A DNA stretch of 64,000 nucleotides, taken from NCBI RefSeq assembly GCF_039503195.1, contig NZ_JBCJKP010000001.1, positions 496,001-560,000 on the forward strand, written 5' to 3'. The number at the start of each line of letters is the position of its first letter. The stretch's first letter is position 1. Below are positions 53,549 to 61,150 of the stretch, piece after piece. Origin of the DNA: Streptomyces mirabilis (GTDB lineage: Bacteria > Actinomycetota > Actinomycetes > Streptomycetales > Streptomycetaceae). The position numbers and the translations under genes were made by a program. The notes below the pieces were generated by a model, which ran no database searches, was not told where the DNA came from, and saw only the letters and a program-made list of their open reading frames with translations.

Positions 53549-55087
53549 TCAGTGAACGAGCGCCTTGCGCAGCCCGGGCTTCGATGCGTCGGCCCACGCG
53601 GTCGGCAGTTCCCGTTCGCGGCGTTCGGCCACGGCTTGCTCCTGGCCGTACAGCAGGCCCCAGGTGAAAGCGGGCTCTCCCGCCGCGTGCGCCGCCAGGG
53701 CCAGGTGCCGCAGGGCGTCCCGCGCGACGACGGTGTCCTGATGGTCCCCGAGCACCTTCTGCACGGCCTTGACGCGCTTGCCGAGCCGCTTGGCGGGTTT
53801 GCCGAGCGAGGCGCGCGCCGGTTCGGTGGCGTACCGCATCTTCTTCGCCGCCTTGCGGGCCTGGTGGAGGGCCGCGTCGCGTTCCGTCCCCGGGGAGAGT
53901 TCCAGCGCGTGCGCCACCCGGCCGGCCAACTGGTCGTACTCCTTGAGGATCGCCTTGACCATGACTTTCTCCGGCTTGCGAGCGGCCCTACGACGCAGTG
54001 GGGGCTGCTGCGTGAGCGTGGCCAAGGAATTCAGAAGGGCCAGGTAACGGGGTGAGACCAGGGCGTCGAGGGTGCGCTGCCGCGCCTTGGAGGTACGGGA
54101 GACGTTCCACACCTGCAACCTGGCTTCGACGGGCCCAAGGACCAACTCCCGGGGCGAGGCCCCGATGCGCACGCCGAGCCGCTCCATGAGGACCTCCTGG
54201 TCGCGTTCGGCGCCCAGCTCGCCGCCCAGCCACCTGAGCTCCTCGCGGATCGGATCGGTGACCTCACGTTCCAGCACCGCCCGGTAGGAACGCAGGGTGC
54301 TGCGCAGTCGGCGGCAGGCGACACGCATCCTGTGCACCGAGTCCGGCAGGCCGCGGCGTACGGCGGGATCGAGGTCCACCAGGGCGTGCACCTGTCCGTC
54401 CACATACCTGAGAACCTCTTCGGCGGCCGAGCCGGGTACGACGGTCTCGGCACGTGTGTCCGGCAGACGCGACGCTCCCGTTCCTGTTTCCTCCAGGGCC
54501 CGGCTCAGCTTGGACGGACTACGCGCACGGTCGATGCCCTTCTTGCGCAGCGCCTTGTCCAGGAGGTCGAGGAGCAAGGGATCGGCGTCCTCGGCGAGTT
54601 CGACTTCCATCTCAGTCCATGAGGCCCGTTTGGTCCTGGCCAGAAGGGAATCCGCGCGGACCTTGTCGAGGCTCAGCTCAGCGAGGACCGCACCTTCGGA
54701 ATCGACGAGGTGCCGCGTGCTGCGAGTGGACCGGATACGGACGACTGGCCTCAGCTCTCCCCCTCGGGTGCGAGAAAGGGCCAGGTCACGCAAGGCGTCC
54801 GGAACCGTGTCGGACAACGGGACCTGCACCTCCTCCCGGCTGTCCCCGGAGATGGGCAGTTTGAGGTGCCAGCCCGCATCAGCCCTGCCGGTCCTTCGCC
54901 GGAGCGTCGCCGACGCTCCAACCAGGCGCAGGTCGTCAGTGTCGTAGTACACGGCGTCCAGTTCGTCGAGGCCCTCTCCCACGACCGATGCGATGCCGTC
55001 CACGCTGGTGAGGTCCGGCAGCCACGAGGTGTCCTTGGTCGACGGAGCTTCGTACTTTCGCTCTGTCTCTCGTTTCGTATGGGTCAT
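53549..55087 (-). CDS. CYTH and CHAD domain protein
   Basis: A 512-residue two-domain protein. Residues 1-200 are the CYTH domain (ETERKYEAP at the start, ADAGWHLKLPISGDSREEVQ, SWTEMEVELAEDADP), a triphosphate tunnel fold. Residues 230-510 form the CHAD helical domain, with SVHRMRVACRRLRSTLRSYR and ALHQARKAAKKMRYATEPAR. CHAD binds polyphosphate granules, so the protein probably processes or localises with polyphosphate. Start chosen at MTHTKRETERKYE (ATG 55087); an upstream GTG at 55102 is in frame. It is isolated from the stress operon but shares its theme. Confidence 0.9.
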   Translation of the reverse strand: MTHTKRETERKYEAPSTKDTSWLPDLTSVDGIASVVGEGLDELDAVYYDTDDLRLVGASATLRRRTGRADAGWHLKLPISGDSREEVQVPLSDTVPDALRDLALSRTRGGELRPVVRIRSTRSTRHLVDSEGAVLAELSLDKVRADSLLARTKRASWTEMEVELAEDADPLLLDLLDKALRKKGIDRARSPSKLSRALEETGTGASRLPDTRAETVVPGSAAEEVLRYVDGQVHALVDLDPAVRRGLPDSVHRMRVACRRLRSTLRSYRAVLEREVTDPIREELRWLGGELGAERDQEVLMERLGVRIGASPRELVLGPVEARLQVWNVSRTSKARQRTLDALVSPRYLALLNSLATLTQQPPLRRRAARKPEKVMVKAILKEYDQLAGRVAHALELSPGTERDAALHQARKAAKKMRYATEPARASLGKPAKRLGKRVKAVQKVLGDHQDTVVARDALRHLALAAHAAGEPAFTWGLLYGQEQAVAERRERELPTAWADASKPGLRKALVH

Positions 55088-55220
55088 ACCGGGCGCGTGC
55101 ACGCCTCAGCGCCGCTCAAACACTCGTGAGGCAACATGTGCGGCCTCCGGCAAGGAGGCCCGGCCGAGGGCCGCATCGAAGGACATGGTCGTGAAGGGCG
55201 TTCGCCGGTGTTCGCGGCAC

Positions 55221-55604
55221 TCATGCCGTGCCGGGTCGGGCGGCGATACGCGTCACCGTGACCGCGACGGTGACGGTGACCGGCGCCGCGACGCCGTGAG
55301 CGGCGAGGTGGGACGTGGCTGCGGTCCGTACCCGGTCGTGAACGTTCTGGGCGGTGTCCAGGGTTCGGTGGCCCTCGGCCAGGACGCAGCGCACCTCGAT
55401 GCGCCATCCCGAACCGTCCGGCGCCCGGTCGGCGCGGATGCCCGCCTCGGGCGGCATGCGGTGCGGTGCGGTGTCCGTCCGGGTAAGCGCGGCGGCTGCC
55501 GCGAGGCAGTGGGCCAGGCGGGGTTGCAGGTCGGCCACGCCGGGAACCGCGAGGGCCGCCTCGGCCGCGACGCCGAGGAGCGTGGGCGTGCCGGTGGCGG
55601 TCAT
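55221..55604 (-). CDS. Asp23/Gls24-like small protein
   Basis: A 127-residue protein: LLGVAAEAALAVPGVADLQP is an Asp23-like opening, and GWRIEVRCVLAEGHRTLDTA with VHDRVRTAATSHLAAHG is the amphipathic core. It is a shortened member of the Asp23/Gls24 envelope-stress family. Its ATG overlaps the preceding gene by 4 bases (ATGA), so it is the last gene of the sigma-factor operon. The longer upstream reading is antisense and lacks family sequence. Confidence 0.75.
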   Translation of the reverse strand: MTATGTPTLLGVAAEAALAVPGVADLQPRLAHCLAAAAALTRTDTAPHRMPPEAGIRADRAPDGSGWRIEVRCVLAEGHRTLDTAQNVHDRVRTAATSHLAAHGVAAPVTVTVAVTVTRIAARPGTA

Positions 55605-56275
55605 CACGTGCCACCGCCTGTGGGATGGCCGGGGCTCAGGGGTGGCCACGGCTCCAGAACGTCGACCACGACGATGTCGACAGTCGTCACCGCCAGACCC
55701 AGGTACGGTCCTGCCGAGTGGAGCACCGATCGGCGTACCTGATCAACCCGGTCGGGCAGCGGGCGGTCGAGGGAAGCGGCCAGGGTCATGGTCACCCGCA
55801 CGTCGGTGCCCTCGCCCGCGGGTACGAGCCGACAGGTCGAGGCCCTCACACCGGGGACCGTGTCCGCGGCCTGCCGCAGTACCTTCGCGGCAGCGTTCTC
55901 GGCGATCCGCAGCTCCCGGTCCGGGTCGGCCAGCGGCAGCAGCCGTCCGAGCCGGATTTCCGCCCTGACGACGTTCATGACACGGTCGGCGAGTGTCTGC
56001 AGGCCGGGAGGGTCTTCCGCACGCAGCGCCTGGGTGGCCGCGGTCACCGTGGCCAGTCCCTCGACCGCCTCGCGGCAGTGAGGACAGGACACCGTGTGCG
56101 GGTCCGCGGCCGGTGCGGCGTCCCGCACCTGTTCCCAGACCCTGCTGAGCAGGCGACCGCAGGGCAGTACCTCATCACCCACGAACGGGAGCAGGCCGGC
56201 GGCGGTGCGGCCGGGACGGTGCCCGTCGGCGTGGGGCGGCTCGGAAGGCCAGACGTGCGGGTCGTCTAGCGCCAT
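55604..56275 (-). CDS. Zinc-finger-like N-terminus with Asp23/Gls24-like C-terminus
   Basis: A 223-residue protein. Residues 35-75 carry CGRLLSRVWEQVRDAAPAAD and PHTVSCPHCREAVEGL, resembling the HxxxCxxC zinc site of anti-sigma factors. The C-terminal half is Asp23-like (ADRVMNVVRAEIRLGRLLPL, ENAAAKVLRQAADTVPGVRA). It overlaps the sigma gene by 10 bases and may act as its anti-sigma factor, coupling it to the Asp23 machinery. The role is inferred from the cysteines and gene order. The CxxC motif is a single short one, so the call is cautious. Confidence 0.72.
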   Translation of the reverse strand: MALDDPHVWPSEPPHADGHRPGRTAAGLLPFVGDEVLPCGRLLSRVWEQVRDAAPAADPHTVSCPHCREAVEGLATVTAATQALRAEDPPGLQTLADRVMNVVRAEIRLGRLLPLADPDRELRIAENAAAKVLRQAADTVPGVRASTCRLVPAGEGTDVRVTMTLAASLDRPLPDRVDQVRRSVLHSAGPYLGLAVTTVDIVVVDVLEPWPPLSPGHPTGGGT

Positions 56276-56844
56276 GGGCCCATCGCCTCCTGCAGGGATC
56301 GGCGTGCTCTGAACAGTCTGCCGCGCACGGTCTGCTCACTGGTCCGTGTCACGTGGGCGATCTCGTTGTAGGGCAGGCCCTGCAGTTCACGCAGGATCCA
56401 GCAGATCCGCTGGCCGTCGTCCAGCTCGGCGAGCGCGCGGGAGAGGGCCTCGGTGGCCGCGTCCTGCTCGGCGGACCGGGCCGGCTGGCTCCTCGCGTCG
56501 CCCGTCGCGGGTTCGGCGACGGTGTCCAGGGGGACAGGCGGCGGTCGGCGCCGCCGTCGCATGGTCAAGCAGCGGTTGATGGTGATCCGGTACATCCAGG
56601 TGCTGAACTCCGCACTGTGACGGTACTCCGGTAGACGCCGCCAGGCGCTGACGAAGGCGTCCTGAACGGCCTCTTCGGCGTCCTGGGGGTTGCCGAGCAT
56701 GCCGCGGGCCAGGGCCAGGAGGGACCGGTTGTGCCGCTGGACGAGAACGGCGAAGGAGTCTTCGTCTCCCTCGGCCGCCCGCACGGCAAGCAGTCCGTCC
56801 GGCAGGTCGCATCCCCGTTGTGGGGAAGCAATACGTTGAGTCAT
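56266..56844 (-). CDS. ECF RNA polymerase sigma factor
   Basis: A 192-residue ECF sigma factor. Region 2 covers about residues 30-95 (LALARGMLGNPQDAEEAVQD, then FSTWMYRITINRCLTMRRRR) and region 4 about residues 135-185 (LDDGQRICWILRELQGLPYN, then RTSEQTVRGRLFRARRSLQE). The first gene of a leftward operon: the next gene overlaps it by 10 bases and encodes a zinc-finger-like, Asp23-like protein, a typical sigma/anti-sigma arrangement. It is divergent from the rightward Asp23 cluster, which it may control. A GCAT-N16-GGGTAC sequence upstream resembles a sigma-B-type promoter. Confidence 0.9.
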   Translation of the reverse strand: MTQRIASPQRGCDLPDGLLAVRAAEGDEDSFAVLVQRHNRSLLALARGMLGNPQDAEEAVQDAFVSAWRRLPEYRHSAEFSTWMYRITINRCLTMRRRRRPPPVPLDTVAEPATGDARSQPARSAEQDAATEALSRALAELDDGQRICWILRELQGLPYNEIAHVTRTSEQTVRGRLFRARRSLQEAMGPWR

Positions 56845-56875
56845 GACGCTCTCGCAGGTGGCTCGGTAAGAGCGT

Positions 56876-56901
56876 GTACCCCTACCACGCCTGTGTGATG
56901 C
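56876..56901 (-). promoter_or_regulatory. Possible sigma-B-type promoter for the sigma operon
   Basis: On the minus strand GCAT and GGGTAC are separated by 16 bases, close to the GNNT-N14-16-GGGTAC pattern of stress sigma factors. The last base of the -35 overlaps the CRP-like palindrome. The start codon is about 30 bases further on. Unproven. Confidence 0.4.
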
Positions 56902-56910
56902 ACATCACAC
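56893..56910. promoter_or_regulatory. CRP-like palindrome between the divergent stress operons
   Basis: GTGTGATG-CA-CATCACAC is a perfect 8-2-8 inverted repeat. Its core TGTGA-N6-TCACA is the consensus CRP/FNR half-site pair. It lies between the sigma operon and the Asp23 cluster, so one regulator could govern both. Streptomyces Crp is the obvious candidate. Confidence 0.65.
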
Positions 56911-57001
56911 GCTATGCCTGTGAGAGGTAAGCCGCCTCGGGTGTCCAAACTGTTGAGAGACACCACGCAGGTGTCACACCGAGCCACTCGAGGCGACCGC
57001 C

Positions 57002-57490
57002 ATGACGGACAACATCACCAGCGTCGGCGGGGGCAACCGGCCAGACACAGGCGTGAGCGCGCTGAAGGGCCGTACCGGGGCCGGAGCACCGGCCGAGACA
57101 CGGGGGAAGACCACCATCGCGGACGGCGTGGTGGCCAAGATCGCGGGCATGGCCACACGCGAGGTGCCGGGCATCCACAGCCTGGGAGCAGGGATGGCCC
57201 GCGCATTCGGCGCCATGCGGGAACGTGTCCCCGGCGCAGGTGGCGGCGGGGGCGTCACGCGTGGGGTGAAGGTCGAAGTCGGCGAGCGCCAGGCCGCGGT
57301 GGACCTGGACGTCGTCGTCGAGTACGGCGTCTCCATCGTCGATGTCGCCGGTGCCGTGCGCACCAACGTGATCAGCGCCCTGGAACGAATGACGGGACTG
57401 GAGGTCGTCGAGGTGAACATCGCCGTCGACGACGTCCACCTCCCCGACGAGGAGGAAGAGGCCGAACGGGACGAGGGCCGCGTGCGGTGA
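57002..57490 (+). CDS. Asp23/Gls24 family envelope stress response protein
   Basis: A 162-residue protein. The opening KTTIADGVVAKIAGMATREV and VPGIHSLGAGM, then GVKVEVGERQAAVDLDVVVE, are Asp23/Gls24 signatures. The C-terminus is acidic (DEEEEAERDEGRVR). Family members form a membrane-tethered layer via AmaP. First gene of a rightward cluster that includes AmaP, DUF2273, a second Asp23-like gene and DUF6286. The first gene in the cluster is preceded by a GGCGACCGCC stretch rather than a clear ribosome site. Confidence 0.9.
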   Translation: MTDNITSVGGGNRPDTGVSALKGRTGAGAPAETRGKTTIADGVVAKIAGMATREVPGIHSLGAGMARAFGAMRERVPGAGGGGGVTRGVKVEVGERQAAVDLDVVVEYGVSIVDVAGAVRTNVISALERMTGLEVVEVNIAVDDVHLPDEEEEAERDEGRVR

Positions 57491-57571
57491 CCGACCGCCG
57501 TGACCACGGCCATGCCCTGGGCATGAGCGGGTGCTCACACGGACGGTCTCGTTCGCGAGACGGGTGAGTGG

Positions 57572-57736
57572 ATGATGAACGCAGCGACGACGGGCCTCGC
57601 GGCCGGCATGGCCCTGGGCTTCGCCGGATACTTCGGAGGCTTCTGGGCATTCCTGCTCGTCCTGGTTCTGGGTGCGGCGGGGCTGATCATCGGCCTCGTC
57701 GTGCAGGGCGACCTCGACCTCCATAGGCGGAGGTAG
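57572..57736 (+). CDS. Small membrane protein, DUF2273-like
   Basis: A 54-residue protein: MMNAATTGLAAGMALGFAGY, then FGGFWAFLLVLVLGAAGLII and QGDLDLHRRR. It has two hydrophobic segments and a basic end. DUF2273 proteins are found in Asp23/AmaP clusters; size and context fit. The gene ends 2 bases before the next one and is probably co-translated. Confidence 0.8.
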   Translation: MMNAATTGLAAGMALGFAGYFGGFWAFLLVLVLGAAGLIIGLVVQGDLDLHRRR

Positions 57737-57738
57737 CG

Positions 57739-58152
57739 GTGAGTACCCGGCCCGGTTCCCAACCCTCTGGCGAAGGGCCCGGCCCACCCGGGCGATCCGC
57801 CGACCTGCCACCTCCGGCCGAACGGGGGGCCACCGTCATCCCGGACAGGGTGGTCGCCCGTATCGCCGCCAGGGCCGCACGCGCAGCCCAGTCCCGACGC
57901 GCCGCCGTACCGCCCGACCGGGGTGGGGCGGCGGCACCCGGCGCCTCCGCAGCCGTCCGTACCGGATCGGTGCGCCTGCACCTGGCCATGGACCTGCCCT
58001 ACCCCACCGACATCCCCCACGTCTGCGAGCGGATCCAGCACGACGTCGCCGAACGGGTGACGCAGCTGACCGGCTTGGCGGTGGGAGAGGTCACCCTCAC
58101 CGTCCGGCGGTTGGTGACTGCCGCCGACGCGAGCCGGGGACGGGTCCGATGA
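57739..58152 (+). CDS. Second Asp23/Gls24-like protein of the cluster
   Basis: A 137-residue protein from a GTG start 2 bases after the DUF2273-like gene. Residues 30-50 read GATVIPDRVVARIAARAARA, and GSVRLHLAMDLPYPTDIPHV leads to VTQLTGLAVGEVTLTVRRLV, the amphipathic half of Asp23-like proteins. The N-terminus is Pro-rich. It is probably a companion subunit of the envelope layer. Confidence 0.8.
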   Translation: MSTRPGSQPSGEGPGPPGRSADLPPPAERGATVIPDRVVARIAARAARAAQSRRAAVPPDRGGAAAPGASAAVRTGSVRLHLAMDLPYPTDIPHVCERIQHDVAERVTQLTGLAVGEVTLTVRRLVTAADASRGRVR

Positions 58153-58204
58153 GGCGCCACGCCGCCCGGGCCGCCGGGCACGCCGCGCAGAAAGGAGGAC
58201 CGGA

Positions 58205-58915
58205 ATGACACCCGACCCGGACCCTCCCGCACGCGGCTCCACGCCGTCCGCGCGCCGTGCCACCGTGCCGATGACGAAGGAGCTCGAGGAGCCGAGAGAG
58301 CCGACAGAGCCCGGTCCACCCGAACACGACGCGCCCCTTCCGCCGGAGTTGGCGGCGGGCGAGCACGACAGACGCCATCGGACCCACCGCCCGTGGTCCG
58401 CGCGCCGCATTCCGGCCGCGCTGGTCGCCTCGGTGATTCTCGTGGCGGCGGTCGCGGCGCTGTTCGACGTCGTCGCCGTACGGGCGGGACGCCCTGCGGC
58501 AGCCTGGCGACGGCACCTGGCCGACGAATTGGCCACCCGCCCCTTGGACGATGTGTGGGTGCTCACGGGGGCCGCCGTGGCCGCCGCGCTCGGCATCTGG
58601 TTGATCGTCCTGGCCCTCACCCCCGGGCTACGCCACTGGCTGCCCCTGCGCTCCCCCGCGCCCGGGCTGCGGGCTTCCCTGGACCGCGACGGCGCCGCCG
58701 ACCTGCTGCGCGACGCCGCCATGCGGGTCCCGGGAGTCAGCAGGGCTCGCGTCCGGGTGCGCCGCCACCGCATCAAGGCCCGCGCGGACGTCCGCTTCCG
58801 CGACCCCCAGCAGGTGAAGGACGACCTCACCGCCGTCCTCGGCGAGGAGCGCGATCAGCTCGTCCTCGCCCGCCCTCCTCGCATCGTCGTACGCGTGCGG
58901 CAACGCACCGGCTGA
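58205..58915 (+). CDS. DUF6286-type membrane protein
   Basis: A 236-residue protein. A charged N-terminal 65 residues (EPREPTEPGPPEHDAPLPPE) precedes two hydrophobic segments (AALVASVILVAAVAALFDVV and LTGAAVAAALGIWLIVLALT). The C-terminal domain LLRDAAMRVPGVSRARVRVR is Asp23-like in style. The family is DUF6286 in memory, a conserved member of actinomycete Asp23/AmaP clusters. Its role is presumably to anchor the layer. Confidence 0.78.
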   Translation: MTPDPDPPARGSTPSARRATVPMTKELEEPREPTEPGPPEHDAPLPPELAAGEHDRRHRTHRPWSARRIPAALVASVILVAAVAALFDVVAVRAGRPAAAWRRHLADELATRPLDDVWVLTGAAVAAALGIWLIVLALTPGLRHWLPLRSPAPGLRASLDRDGAADLLRDAAMRVPGVSRARVRVRRHRIKARADVRFRDPQQVKDDLTAVLGEERDQLVLARPPRIVVRVRQRTG

Positions 58916-58943
58916 GCGAACCCCCAACACCGGAGCCCACACC

Positions 58944-59561
58944 ATGACGCCGCGAACCGTACTCAACCGCAGTCTGCTGGCCCTCGCCGGACTGGTACTG
59001 CTCGGCGGCGGTCTGCTGATTCTCTTCGCCGGGCTCGACGTCTACCGGCGACACGATCTGATTCCGCCCGTCGGCTGGCCCCTCACCACCCCGCACGACG
59101 TCCTGCTCGGGTCCGCCGACCGGGCCCGCTGGAGCGGTCAGGGCTGGTGGTGGTGGCCCGCCGTCATCGCCGCCCTCACGCTCGTCGCCCTGCTCGCCCT
59201 GTGGTGGCTGCTCGCCCAACTGCACCGACGCCACCCCGGAGCGCTGCCCGTCGGCGGCACGCCCCCGCAGGAAGGCGTCGAACTGCGCGACCACGCGCTC
59301 AGCGACGCGATCGCCGCCGAAGCCGGTGCCCAGCCGGGCGTTGAGCATGCAACCGTGCACATCACGGGCCGACCTGCCCACCCCCGCACCCACATCACAC
59401 TCGCTCTCACCCCCCAGGGTGCGCCCGGCGCCGCCCTCGACGCCGTGTACGAAGGCCCGATCCGTACCGCTCGTCGGTCCACCGGCTCCCCCGACACCCG
59501 CCACATGCACACCGACGTCCGCCTCCAGGTCGCCCACCACAAACCGCACCGCGCACAGTAA
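58944..59561 (+). CDS. amaP: AmaP, alkaline shock response membrane anchor protein
   Basis: A 205-residue protein with two membrane segments: SLLALAGLVLLGGGLLILFA near the N-terminus and WWPAVIAALTLVALLALWWL around residue 75. The C-terminal soluble part carries ALSDAIAAEAGAQPGVEHAT. This is the AmaP anchor that holds Asp23. Gene order (Asp23, DUF2273, Asp23, DUF6286, AmaP) supports the call. Symbol by family. Confidence 0.82.
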   Translation: MTPRTVLNRSLLALAGLVLLGGGLLILFAGLDVYRRHDLIPPVGWPLTTPHDVLLGSADRARWSGQGWWWWPAVIAALTLVALLALWWLLAQLHRRHPGALPVGGTPPQEGVELRDHALSDAIAAEAGAQPGVEHATVHITGRPAHPRTHITLALTPQGAPGAALDAVYEGPIRTARRSTGSPDTRHMHTDVRLQVAHHKPHRAQ

Positions 59562-59717
59562 GGCAGGACACCGACGGCCTGCCTCAGCAGCGGATCCCGC
59601 TTGCAAGCACGAGGTGCTCCCAGTTGCCGAGCCCCGCGGGCAGGCGCACGGTGAACAAAGATGTGTCGGTCCTGGACGGGCCGCGTTTCCAGCGTCTTCG
59701 AGAGGACGGCGATTCCG

Positions 59718-59906
59718 ATGGCCAAGGCCAAGGGCAAGGGCAATGCGAAGGTGCATCAGATCACGGGCAAGATGAAGGAGACTCTCGGCAAGGCCCTGGG
59801 GGACTCATCAATGCAGCAGGCAGGGCGTGGGGAACAGTTGCGCGCCAAGGCACACGAGATGACGGAAAAGGCGACAGGCCACCTCCGTAAGCGGAGCGGG
59901 CACTGA
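59718..59906 (+). CDS. CsbD family stress protein
   Basis: A 62-residue protein: MAKAKGKGNAKVHQITGKMK, then TLGKALGDSSMQQAGRGEQL and HEMTEKATGHLRKRSGH. It is CsbD-like with a short basic N-terminus. It sits between the AmaP cluster and the gas-vesicle accessory genes. Function unproven, general stress. Confidence 0.85.
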   Translation: MAKAKGKGNAKVHQITGKMKETLGKALGDSSMQQAGRGEQLRAKAHEMTEKATGHLRKRSGH

Positions 59907-60160
59907 TCGAGGGCGTACGGCTGGTCCGCGTCTTCGGGGGCTCGTGTCGTCAACGTCGATATCCCGCCGGACGCGGGTGAGCGCGCAGTGGTTCAAGCGC
60001 CGCACCCGCGTCCGTCCGACGGCTTCTCCAACTGGTGGCTCACTCCGGCCAGAAGACGAGGCCCGAGAGTCCGGGAACACCAGCCGACCAACTCTCGGGG
60101 CAGGTCACGCCGTCTCTCGGGGCAGGTCACGCCGAGGGGAACCGCACGGCTCGAGCCGCG
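59907..60160. other. Gap with a direct repeat
   Basis: No gene. A 21-base direct repeat lies at 60092-60134, just downstream of the leftward SRPBCC gene end. Confidence 0.4.
60092..60134. repeat. 21-base direct repeat, 22-base period
   Basis: CTCTCGGGGCAGGTCACGCC occurs twice (21 identical bases) with one base between. The context is noncoding, just downstream of the SRPBCC gene. Confidence 0.75.
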
Positions 60161-61147
60161 TCAGCCCTCGTCCTCGTCGTCCTCCCCTTCCTCCTCGGCG
60201 TACTCGTCCTCTGGCTCTTCTTCGTCGTACTCCTCTTCTTCCTCTTCTTCCTCGGGCGCCTCTTCCTCGGGCGCCTCTTCGTCGTACTCCTCCTGCTCCT
60301 CGCCCTCCCCTGCCGCTTCCTCCTCTTCCAGTGCTTCCTCGTGGCTGCGAACTACCTCGCCGTCGCGGATCTCTCCGCGCCAGCCCTCGACGTCCTCGTC
60401 GGCGAACGTGACGTAGCGCTGGAAGTTCTTGAAGTCCAGCCGCAAACGGCGTCCTTGGGCACGCCACAGGTTGCCCGTCTTCTCGAAGAAACCCGAGGGG
60501 TAGTACTCGACGACAAGCACGATCCGCGTCAGGTCGGGCGTGAGTTCGTGGAAACTGACACAGCCGTGAGTAGTGCCCTTCGCACCCTCGGAACTCCACA
60601 CGATCCGCTCGTCCGGCACTTGTTCCTGAACCGTCGCCTTCCAACCGCGAGTCGAGGGGCCGACCTTCACCTTCCAGTCACTGGTGGTCTCGTCGTTCCG
60701 GGACACACTCCGTACGCCTTTGGTGAAGTCGCTGAACTCCTCGTACTGGGTCCAGTAGTTGTATGCCACGCGGATCGGCACACCGACGTCCAGCACTTCA
60801 ATGATGTTCATCACCTTGGTGCTGCCGGACTTGCCTCCGCGTCCCCCGCCGAAAACGCTCTTGACCTTGTCCATCACATTGTCTTTGAGGCCCTTGGCCT
60901 TCTCGCCGACGAACGCCTTCAAGGGGGAATCACCTTTGAGGATGCGTCCGCCGATACCGAGAAGAGATCCACCCGATCCACCATTCTCGGCCGTGTCAAG
61001 GAGTTGGTCGGTGACATCCCCCAACTTTTCCCCGGCCTTGTCGACGAGATGTTCGACCTGAGCACCGAGGAAGTCGGTCAGTTCGTCGCGCAACATGTCG
61101 AGGCCGGATCCCTCTCCCCGGCCGGAGTCTCGCTCTTTGTCGGCCAT
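60161..61147 (-). CDS. SRPBCC family protein of the gas-vesicle locus, GvpZ-like
   Basis: A 328-residue protein. Residues 110-255 are an SRPBCC/polyketide-cyclase fold (VLDVGVPIRVAYNYWTQYEE, then VVEYYPSGFFEKTGNLW). The N-terminal 105 residues are helical and charged. The C-terminal 55 residues are almost pure Glu with Asp and Tyr, an acidic tail. In Streptomyces gas-vesicle clusters an SRPBCC gene lies next to a primase-like one, which matches the neighbour here. It may bind hydrophobic ligands or aid assembly. The start ATG follows the neighbour stop by 3 bases. Confidence 0.8.
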   Translation of the reverse strand: MADKERDSGRGEGSGLDMLRDELTDFLGAQVEHLVDKAGEKLGDVTDQLLDTAENGGSGGSLLGIGGRILKGDSPLKAFVGEKAKGLKDNVMDKVKSVFGGGRGGKSGSTKVMNIIEVLDVGVPIRVAYNYWTQYEEFSDFTKGVRSVSRNDETTSDWKVKVGPSTRGWKATVQEQVPDERIVWSSEGAKGTTHGCVSFHELTPDLTRIVLVVEYYPSGFFEKTGNLWRAQGRRLRLDFKNFQRYVTFADEDVEGWRGEIRDGEVVRSHEEALEEEEAAGEGEEQEEYDEEAPEEEAPEEEEEEEEYDEEEPEDEYAEEEGEDDEDEG

Positions 61148-61150
61148 GAC

